DNA from: Geothrix campi
Lineage (GTDB): Bacteria > Acidobacteriota > Holophagae > Holophagales > Holophagaceae
Direction of reading: 5' to 3'
Assembly (NCBI RefSeq): GCF_024609265.1
Contig: NZ_JANHMP010000003.1
Coordinates: 299,497-363,496 of the forward strand
DNA length: 64,000 bases
The notes below the pieces were generated by a model. The model was not told the DNA's origin. It did not search any database and saw nothing but the letters and a program-made list of their open reading frames with translations. Both the position numbers and the translations under genes were made by a program. How positions within the stretch are numbered: the first letter of the stretch is position 1; each line of letters begins with the position of its first letter. Shown piece after piece: positions 57,406 through 64,000 of this stretch.

Positions 57406-58680
57406 ATGGACTCGCTGGCCAAGCTGCTTGATCCCCACCTGGACGCGCTCCTGCCGGGGCTGGAGACCATCTACAAGGATCTCCACAGCCACCCGGAGCT
57501 CTCCATGCAGGAGGTGCGCACCGCGAAGCTGGCGGCGGAGCACCTGGCCCGGGACGGCTTCGAGGTGACTTCCGGCGTGGGCGGCACGGGCGTGGTGGGG
57601 CTCCTGCGCAACGGGCCCGGGCCCACGGTGATGCTGCGGGCGGACATGGACGCCCTGCCCGTCACGGAAGCCACCGGCCTGCCCTACGCGAGCACAGCCA
57701 GGGCCACGAACGACGAGGGTGTGGCGGTGGGCGTGTCGCATGCCTGCGGCCACGACCTGCACGTGACCTGGCTCATGGGCGCGGCCCAGGCGCTCAGCGA
57801 GCACCGGGATCTGTGGCAGGGCACCCTCCTGGCCGTGTTCCAGCCGGGCGAGGAGGTCGCCCGGGGCGCCCAGGCCATGGTGGATGACGGGATGACCACG
57901 CGCTTCCCGCGCCCCGACGTCATCCTGGGCCAGCACGTGATGGTGGGGGCGGCGGGCACGGTGGGCACCCGCAGCGGCACCATCCTATCGGCCGGAGACA
58001 GCCTCAAAGTCCGACTCTTCGGGCGCGGCTCCCACGGCTCCCAGCCCCAGACCTCCATCGATCCCGTGGTCATGGCGGCCTCGACCGTCCTGCGCCTCCA
58101 GACCATCGTCTCCCGCGAGGTCGGGCCCCTGGACAGCGCGGTGCTGACCATCGGCTCGCTCCAGGCCGGCACCAAGGAGAACATCATCCCCGAGGACGCC
58201 ACCCTCAAGCTGAACATCCGCACCTACGACGAGGGCGTCCGCGACCACGTCCTGGCCGCGGTGAAGCGGATCTGCCGGGCGGAGTGCGCGGCCTCGAACG
58301 CCCCGCGGGAGCCCGAGTTCACGACCCTGAACAGCTACCCCATGACCGTGAATGATGCCGCGGCCACGGCGCGGGTGGCGAAGGCCTTCCAATCCCAGTT
58401 CGGGGAGGGCGCCTACGAGACGGCGCCTGCCGCGGCCAGCGAGGACTTCAGCCTCTTCGGCCGCGCCTGGAAGACGCCCTACGTGTTCTGGATCGTGGGC
58501 GGCACCGATCCGGAGGTTTTCGCCAAGGCGAAGGCCGAGGGACAGATCAACCGCCTTCCCAGCAACCACTCGTCGCGGTACGCCCCCGTGCTGCACCCCA
58601 CCCTGAAGACGGGCCTCCAGGCCATGCTGGCCGCGGCCGGGGCCTGGCTCGGCCACGAGGAGCCCACCAGCCATGCCTGA
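57406..58680 (+). CDS. M20-family amidohydrolase (hippurate/N-acyl amino acid hydrolase type)
   Basis: The 424-residue metal-dependent hydrolase has HSHPELSMQE, the metal-binding HACGHDLH, Glu-Glu in FQPGEEVARGAQAMV, a dimerisation lid domain (SHGSQPQTSIDPVVMA), and a final AAASEDFSLFGR metal ligand. These define the M20D amidohydrolases; substrate could be N-acyl amino acids, hippurate or indole conjugates. ATG at 57406 with GGAG upstream is favoured; an in-frame ATG at 57370 would add 12 residues. Overlaps the next gene by 8 nt. Confidence 0.9.
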   Translation: MDSLAKLLDPHLDALLPGLETIYKDLHSHPELSMQEVRTAKLAAEHLARDGFEVTSGVGGTGVVGLLRNGPGPTVMLRADMDALPVTEATGLPYASTARATNDEGVAVGVSHACGHDLHVTWLMGAAQALSEHRDLWQGTLLAVFQPGEEVARGAQAMVDDGMTTRFPRPDVILGQHVMVGAAGTVGTRSGTILSAGDSLKVRLFGRGSHGSQPQTSIDPVVMAASTVLRLQTIVSREVGPLDSAVLTIGSLQAGTKENIIPEDATLKLNIRTYDEGVRDHVLAAVKRICRAECAASNAPREPEFTTLNSYPMTVNDAAATARVAKAFQSQFGEGAYETAPAAASEDFSLFGRAWKTPYVFWIVGGTDPEVFAKAKAEGQINRLPSNHSSRYAPVLHPTLKTGLQAMLAAAGAWLGHEEPTSHA

Positions 58681-59296
58681 GCACGCGCTCTTCGAGTTCC
58701 TCGATCTGGCGGGCATCTTCGTCTTCGCCATCAGCGGCGCCGCGGCCGCCCGCGAGCGGGACCTGGACCTGTTCGGCATCGTGGCCCTGGCCTTCGTCAC
58801 CGCTTGCGGCGGCGGCATCGTGCGCGACCTCTGCCTGGGCGCCCTGCCCCCCGTGGGCCTGGCGGACTGGCGCTACCTGGCCTGCGCCACCCTGGGCGCC
58901 CTGGCCACCCTCGGCGCCTATGGCTGGGTGCGGCGCCTGCGCTACCCGGTGCTCCTCTTCGACGCGGTGGGGATGGCCATGTTCGCCGTGGCCGGCACCC
59001 AGAAGGCGCTGGGGCTGGGCCGCAACGCCGAAACCGCCGTCCTGTTGGGGATGATGACTGCCGTGGGCGGCGGCATCCTTCGCGACATGCTGCTCAGCCG
59101 GGTGGCCGTGGTGCTGGAGCGTGAGATCTACGCCTCCGCGGCCCTGCTGGGTTCGCTGCTGGTGGTACTGGGCGACCACTTCCACTGGGGCCCGGCCGGA
59201 ACCACCTGGCCGGGCCTTCTGGCCTGCTTCGGGCTGCGCTACCTGTCGCTGCGGTTCGGCTGGAACATGCCCCGCTTCGGGCGGCGGGCCGCCTGA
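58673..59296 (+). CDS. TRIC/UPF0126-family membrane protein
   Basis: The 207-residue membrane protein has two tandem three-helix repeats, each with the glycine signature GGGIVRDLCLG (about 45-55) and GGGILRDMLL (about 125-134). This defines the YicG/UPF0126 family, homologous to trimeric intracellular cation channels. Probably a K+ or similar cation channel or glycine-related transporter; substrate unknown. The start overlaps the amidohydrolase stop by 8 nt. Confidence 0.9.
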   Translation: MPEHALFEFLDLAGIFVFAISGAAAARERDLDLFGIVALAFVTACGGGIVRDLCLGALPPVGLADWRYLACATLGALATLGAYGWVRRLRYPVLLFDAVGMAMFAVAGTQKALGLGRNAETAVLLGMMTAVGGGILRDMLLSRVAVVLEREIYASAALLGSLLVVLGDHFHWGPAGTTWPGLLACFGLRYLSLRFGWNMPRFGRRAA

Positions 59297-59302
59297 GGGA
59301 GC

Positions 59303-61555
59303 CTACTTCCGGGTCCTGCCCATGAGGTTCAGGGCCGAGCCGGCCTTGAACCAGGCGATCTGGCCCGCGTTGAAGGTGTGGTTCAGGGTGATCCGGTCCT
59401 CGCGACCATCCGCATGCCTGGCCACCAGCGTGAGGGGCACGCCGGGTGCAAAGGCGGTCAACCCGAGGATGGAGAGGTGGTCGTCCTCCAGGAGCTTGTC
59501 GTAGTCCGCCGGGTTCGCGAAGGTGAGGGGGAGCATGCCCTGCTTCTTGAGGTTCGTCTCGTGGATGCGGGCGAAGCTCTTCACGATGATGGCGCGGCCC
59601 CCCAGGTGCCGGGGCTCCATGGCCGCATGCTCGCGGCTGGAACCTTCGCCATAGTTCTCGTCGCCGATGACCACCCAGTCGATGCCCGCGGCCTTGTACG
59701 CCCGGGCCACCTTGGGCACCTCTTCGTAGTCGCTCGTGAGCTGGTTCTTCACGCGGTTGACGGCGCCGTTGAAAGCATTGGTGGCGCCGATGAGGAGGTT
59801 GTTGCTGATGTTGTCCAGGTGCCCGCGGAACCGCAGCCAGGGCCCGGCGGCGGAGATGTGGTCGGTGGTGCACTTGCCCTGGGCCTTGATGAGCAGGTAC
59901 AGATCCGTGAGGTCCGTGCCCTCCCAGGCCTTGAAGGGCTCCAGCTTCTGGAGGCGCTGGCTGGCCGGATCGATCTTCACCTCCACGCGATGGTGATCCT
60001 CAGGCGGAGCCTGGTAGGTGGCCTGCCCCTTGTCGTAGCCCTTCCTGGGGAGGCTGTCGCCACTGGGGGGCACCAGCTTGAAGGGCTTGCCGTCGGCTCC
60101 CATGAGCGAATCCGTTTCGGGATTGAAGGTGAGGCGGCCCGCCAGCACGAAGGCCGTGACGATCTCCGGCGAGGCCACGAAGGCGCAGGTCTCGGGGTTG
60201 GCGTCGTTCCGCGCGGCGAAGTTGCGGTTGAAGCTCGTGATGATGGAGTTCCGGTCACCCTTCTGGATATCGTGGCGCTTCCACTGCCCGATGCAGGGGC
60301 CGCAGGCGTTGGCGAGCACCATGCCGCCCACCGCGGTGAAGGTCGCCATCTGCCCATCGCGCTCGATGGTGGCGCGGATCTGCTCGCTGCCCGGCGTGAT
60401 GGTGAAAGTGGACTTGGCCTTCACGCCGTGGTCCAGGGCCTGCTTCGCCACGCTGGCGGCCCGCTCCATGTCCTCGTAGCTGGAGTTGGTGCAGCTCCCG
60501 ATGAGGCCCACCTTCAGTTCCTCCGGATAGTCCTTCTCTTTCACGGCGGCGGCGAACTTTGACAGCGGCCAGGCCAGGTCCGGCGTGAAGGGGCCGTTGA
60601 TGTGCGGTTCCAGCGTGCTGAGGTCGATCTCGACCACCTGGTCGTACTGGCAGCCCTCGTCGGCCCTGAGGAGCTCGGCATGGTTTTCGGCGAGTGTGGC
60701 GAGCTCGCCGCGCCCCGTCGCCCGCAGGTACTCCGCCATGCGGTGGTTGAAGGGGAAGAGGCTCGTGGTGGCGCCGATCTCGGCGCCCATGTTGCAGATG
60801 GTACCCATGCCCGTGCAGGAGATGGCATCCACTCCGGGGCCGAAGTACTCCACGATGGCGCCGGTGCCGCCCTTCACCGTGAGGATGCCCGCCAGCTTGA
60901 GGATGACGTCCTTGGGCGAGGCCCAGCCGTTGAGCGTGCCCTTGAGCTTCACGCCGATGAGCTTGGGGGCCTTCAGCTCCCAGGGCAGGCCCGCCATGAC
61001 ATCCACGGCGTCCGCCCCGCCCACGCCAATGGCCACCATGCCCAGGCCCCCCGCGTTGGGCGTGTGCGAATCCGTGCCGATCATGAGGCCGCCGGGGAAG
61101 GCGTAGGTCTCCAGCACCACCTGGTGGATGATGCCGCTGCCGGGCCGCCAGAAGCCGAGGCCGTACTTGTCGCACACGGTCGACAGGAAGTCGTAGACCT
61201 CCTTGTTCTCGGTGTTGGCCCGGGCCAGGTCGGGACTGGAACCCACCTCGGCCTGGATGAGGTGATCGCAGTGGACCGTGGAAGGCACGGCCACCTCGGG
61301 CAGCCCCGAGGTCATGAACTGGAGGAGGGCCATCTGGGCCGTGGCATCCTGCATGGCCACGCGATCCGGTCGCAGCTCCAGGTAGCTCTTCCCGCGCAGG
61401 AGCTCAGCCTGATCCGGGTGGTCCAGGTGGCCGTAGACGATCTTCTCGGCCAGGGAGAGGGGCCGATTCAGGCGCTGGCGCACCACCTTCAGGTTGGCGG
61501 CCATGCGGTCGTAGGCGGCCTGCACGAACGAGGGGGTGGATTCGATCTGCGCCAT
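59303..61555 (-). CDS. Aconitate hydratase (mitochondrial-type)
   Basis: The 750-residue [4Fe-4S] enzyme of the TCA cycle interconverts citrate and isocitrate. The cluster Cys lie in [11 protein letters not shown] and [10 protein letters not shown]. Substrate-site motifs [22 protein letters not shown] and [11 protein letters not shown] are present. The length and overall layout match mitochondrial aconitase rather than bacterial AcnA (about 890) or AcnB (about 860). ATG at 61555 is preferred over an upstream in-frame start that would add 22 residues. Convergent with the TRIC gene. Confidence 0.94.
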   Translation of the reverse strand: MAQIESTPSFVQAAYDRMAANLKVVRQRLNRPLSLAEKIVYGHLDHPDQAELLRGKSYLELRPDRVAMQDATAQMALLQFMTSGLPEVAVPSTVHCDHLIQAEVGSSPDLARANTENKEVYDFLSTVCDKYGLGFWRPGSGIIHQVVLETYAFPGGLMIGTDSHTPNAGGLGMVAIGVGGADAVDVMAGLPWELKAPKLIGVKLKGTLNGWASPKDVILKLAGILTVKGGTGAIVEYFGPGVDAISCTGMGTICNMGAEIGATTSLFPFNHRMAEYLRATGRGELATLAENHAELLRADEGCQYDQVVEIDLSTLEPHINGPFTPDLAWPLSKFAAAVKEKDYPEELKVGLIGSCTNSSYEDMERAASVAKQALDHGVKAKSTFTITPGSEQIRATIERDGQMATFTAVGGMVLANACGPCIGQWKRHDIQKGDRNSIITSFNRNFAARNDANPETCAFVASPEIVTAFVLAGRLTFNPETDSLMGADGKPFKLVPPSGDSLPRKGYDKGQATYQAPPEDHHRVEVKIDPASQRLQKLEPFKAWEGTDLTDLYLLIKAQGKCTTDHISAAGPWLRFRGHLDNISNNLLIGATNAFNGAVNRVKNQLTSDYEEVPKVARAYKAAGIDWVVIGDENYGEGSSREHAAMEPRHLGGRAIIVKSFARIHETNLKKQGMLPLTFANPADYDKLLEDDHLSILGLTAFAPGVPLTLVARHADGREDRITLNHTFNAGQIAWFKAGSALNLMGRTRK

Positions 61556-61832
61556 GGCGGAACCCTCCGGGGAGGGAAGTGTAGTCCGGTTCTTGAAAAT
61601 TCGAGTCACCGAGGGGCCCATTCGCGGCCGACCCGGGGTCCATCAAACCCCTGGCCTGGATGGCATTTCGAGCGCAGGATCAGAAGCGTGGATGTCCCCG
61701 GCGGGTGTGCGGGATCGTTCGACACACCACCGGCCTTCCCAGCCTGGGTACTACCTGGGAGCGTTTCATGGAAATCAATGTCAGGCCAATCCGGGCGATG
61801 GTCCCTCCATCCTTGTGAAGAGGGGCATCCAG

Positions 61833-64000
61833 ATGCCGTCCCCCATGCCCGAGCACATCGCCTTTCTGGGTGGGTTCCTGCCGCGACTGTGCGGCATCGC
61901 CACCTTCACCCATGACCTGTGCGAAGCTGTGGCCGAAGCCGCCCCCGGATCCCAGTGTTTCGCCGGGGCGGTGAATGACCGCATCGATGTCTATGACTAC
62001 CCGCCTCGCGTCCGCTTCGAACTGGACGAGAAGGACCTGGATTCGTACCGTCGGGCGGCGGATTTCCTGAACTTCAACAATGCCGACGTGTTGTGCGTCC
62101 AGCACGAGTTCGGCATCTACGGGGGGGCGGCCGGAAGCCATCTGCTGGCCCTGCTCAGGGAAGTCCGGATGCCGGTGGTGACCACCCTGCATACGGTCCT
62201 GCGCGAACCGAACGCGGCGCAACTCCGGGTGATGGAGGAACTGATCCGCCGCAGCGACCGCCTGGTGGTCATGGCCCGCAAGGGGGCGGAAATCCTGCGC
62301 GACACCTACGCGGCCCCGGAGGCCAAGGTGGACATCATCCCCCATGGCATCCCGGACATGCCGTTCATCGACTCCAGCTTCTACAAGGCGCAACTCGGCG
62401 TGGAAGGCCGCAAGGTCCTCCTTACGTTCGGGCTGCTCGGGCCCGGGAAGGGCATCGAATATGCCATCGAGGCCCTGCCGGAGATCGTGGCCCGGCACCC
62501 GAACGTGGTGTACCTCGTGCTGGGCGCCACCCATCCCCATCTCGTCGCGCAGGAAGGCGAAAGCTACCGGCTGGGCCTGGAGCGCCTGGCCGAGGACCTC
62601 GGCGTGAAAGAGCACGTGATCTTCTACAACCGCTTCGTGTCCCTGGACGACCTCAAGGAGTTCATCGGCGCGACGGACATCTATCTCACCCCGTACCTCA
62701 ACGAGGCGCAGATCACCTCGGGCACCCTGGCCTATGTCTTCGGCGCCGGCAAGGCGGTGGTCTCCACGCCGTACTGGCACGCCCAGGAACTGCTTTCGGA
62801 CGGCCGCGGCACCCTCGTGCCCTTCCGGGATCCCCACGCCATCGCCGACGGCGTCTGCGCCTACCTGGATGACCCCGACCGCTTGAAGGCGACCGGGGAC
62901 GAGGCCTATCAGCTGGGACGGGCGATGATCTGGCCTGCGGTGGCGCAGCGTTACCTCGAATCCTTCCAGCGCGCCCGGACCGAGCGGAGGGCCACACCCC
63001 GTTCCGCCTTTGCCGGATGGACGCTCGCCAGCCGACCCTACGAACTGCCTCCGCTCCGGCTCGACCACATCATCCGCATGAGCGACGGCACCGGCATCCT
63101 CCAGCACGCCACCTTCAATGTGCCGAACTTCCACGAGGGCTACTGCACGGACGACAATGCGAGGGCCTTCATCCTGTGCAACCTCCTGGATGAACTCGGA
63201 GGACGTTCGCCTTCGGAGAATACCGATCGTCTGGCCACCAGCTACCTGGCCTTCCTGGCGGCCGCCCTGAACCCCGAGACGGGCCGCTTCCGGAACTTCA
63301 TGAGCCATGGCCGGCAATGGCTGGAGGCCTCCGGCAGTGAGGACAGCCACGCCCGTGCCCTCTGGGCCACGGGCACCGGGTCCGGACGGTCGCGCAATCC
63401 CGGCCACCGGAGGCTTTCAGCCCAGCTCTTCGAGCGGGGCCTGCCCGCGGTGGAGGCCTTCTCGTCCCCCCGCGCCTGGGCCTTCACGCTGCTGGGCATC
63501 CACGAGTACCTCCGTGCCTTCCCGGACCATGAGCAGGCGAAGCTCCTGCGCGAGGACCTGACGGCCAGGCTCATCGGATTGTGGAACGCCTGCGCCACCG
63601 ACGATTGGCCATGGTTTGAATCGAGCGCCACATACGACAACGCCCGGCTCTGCCAGGCCCTGCTCATCAGCGCCCGGGGGAAGGCCAACCCCGAGGCCCT
63701 GGAGATCGCGCTCAAGTCCCTGGGCTGGTTGATCTCCGTGCAGAAGACTCAGAAGGGCCACTTCCGGCCCATCGGCAGCAATGGTTTCTACGTCAAGGGA
63801 GGCGCTCGTGCCTATTTCGACCAGCAGCCGGTGGAGGCGCAATCCATGATTTCTGCTTGTCTCGCAGCCTTTCGCACCACCCGGGATGACGCCTGGCTGC
63901 GGGAGGCGAAGCGCGCCTTCGAATGGTTCCTGGGCCGCAATGACCTCGGCCTGCCGCTGTACGATTCCAACGGCGGAGGCTGCAGCGATGGGCTGCATCC
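61833..64000 (+). CDS. GT4-type glycosyltransferase with C-terminal helical-toroid-like domain, partial
   Basis: The frame is open from ATG 61833 (or ATG 61845) to the right edge: 722 codons and no stop. Residues 5-390 form a GT-B glycosyltransferase: FLGGFLPRLCGIATFTHDLC, then VQHEFGIYGGAAGSH, LLTFGLLGPGKGIEYAIEAL and the nucleotide-sugar motif LNEAQITSGTLAYVFGAGKA. From about residue 410 a second domain begins (MSDGTGILQHATFNVPNFHE, GYCTDDNARAF). It is followed by repeated helical hairpins with aromatic motifs that resemble an (alpha/alpha) toroid. Substrate unknown; mannose-type transfer is only a guess. Divergent from aconitase across 277 bp with no further gene. Confidence 0.85.
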   Translation, partial: MPSPMPEHIAFLGGFLPRLCGIATFTHDLCEAVAEAAPGSQCFAGAVNDRIDVYDYPPRVRFELDEKDLDSYRRAADFLNFNNADVLCVQHEFGIYGGAAGSHLLALLREVRMPVVTTLHTVLREPNAAQLRVMEELIRRSDRLVVMARKGAEILRDTYAAPEAKVDIIPHGIPDMPFIDSSFYKAQLGVEGRKVLLTFGLLGPGKGIEYAIEALPEIVARHPNVVYLVLGATHPHLVAQEGESYRLGLERLAEDLGVKEHVIFYNRFVSLDDLKEFIGATDIYLTPYLNEAQITSGTLAYVFGAGKAVVSTPYWHAQELLSDGRGTLVPFRDPHAIADGVCAYLDDPDRLKATGDEAYQLGRAMIWPAVAQRYLESFQRARTERRATPRSAFAGWTLASRPYELPPLRLDHIIRMSDGTGILQHATFNVPNFHEGYCTDDNARAFILCNLLDELGGRSPSENTDRLATSYLAFLAAALNPETGRFRNFMSHGRQWLEASGSEDSHARALWATGTGSGRSRNPGHRRLSAQLFERGLPAVEAFSSPRAWAFTLLGIHEYLRAFPDHEQAKLLREDLTARLIGLWNACATDDWPWFESSATYDNARLCQALLISARGKANPEALEIALKSLGWLISVQKTQKGHFRPIGSNGFYVKGGARAYFDQQPVEAQSMISACLAAFRTTRDDAWLREAKRAFEWFLGRNDLGLPLYDSNGGGCSDGLH

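Overview
The window is a stretch of gene-dense, very GC-rich bacterial chromosome. It looks like a Gram-negative member of the Acidobacteriota, most plausibly the Holophagae/Geothrix branch. This placement is an inference from several features: three very large Oar-type TonB-dependent receptors with N-terminal carboxypeptidase-regulatory-like domains, a complete rod-shape operon, a heptose (LPS) gene, several lipoproteins, a mitochondrial-type aconitase, and frequent GTG/TTG starts. No phage, plasmid, transposase or CRISPR signal was seen, and most of the window is core metabolism and cell biology.

Layout. 1-8.7 kb: a cut-off membrane protein, gmhA, a DUF4124 membrane protein with hemW and an EamA permease, a proline iminopeptidase facing a DedA protein, smpB, three tandem BamE/SmpA-like lipoproteins, and riboflavin synthase. 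8.7-16.1 kb: an amino-acid permease, a DUF58 protein, cytidine deaminase, a 908-residue TPR protein, then fmt and def overlapping by 4 nt. 16.1-22.2 kb: a PpiD-type folding factor, an orphan ABC ATPase coupled to serS, L-asparaginase and a DUF1275 protein. 22.2-29.3 kb: a group of poorly characterised signalling/envelope genes, a CYTH protein, a PLP trans-sulfuration enzyme and a Ser/Thr kinase. 29.3-36.8 kb: a tightly overlapping minus-strand operon mreB-mreC-mreD-mrdA-rodA-ligA. 36.8-40.2 kb: a glutaredoxin with a duplicated fragment of itself, a SurA-N-like lipoprotein, tRNA-Phe, a YfgM-like protein and thymidine phosphorylase. 40.2-52.6 kb: three Oar-like receptors and two small outer-membrane barrels, in units bounded by strong terminators and long leaders. 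52.6-59.3 kb: leuS-cysK-pyrE-pduO on the minus strand, an M20 amidohydrolase and a TRIC-family protein. 59.3-64 kb: aconitase and a large glycosyltransferase cut by the right edge.

The most unusual object is a pair of 270-271-bp intergenic repeats (1203-1472 and 5911-6181). They share a conserved core around GATGCGGGACATCGTTC, but their long terminal inverted repeats are completely different from each other. In both copies at least three stems (terminal, middle, apical) are kept by paired changes on both arms. That is the signature of a structured RNA, or of a hairpin-dependent mobile element that settles in palindromes. Other points of interest: a probable CTG start codon overlapping the serS stop, the tandem lipoprotein triplet, the glutaredoxin remnant, and a degenerate receiver protein next to two unknown genes.
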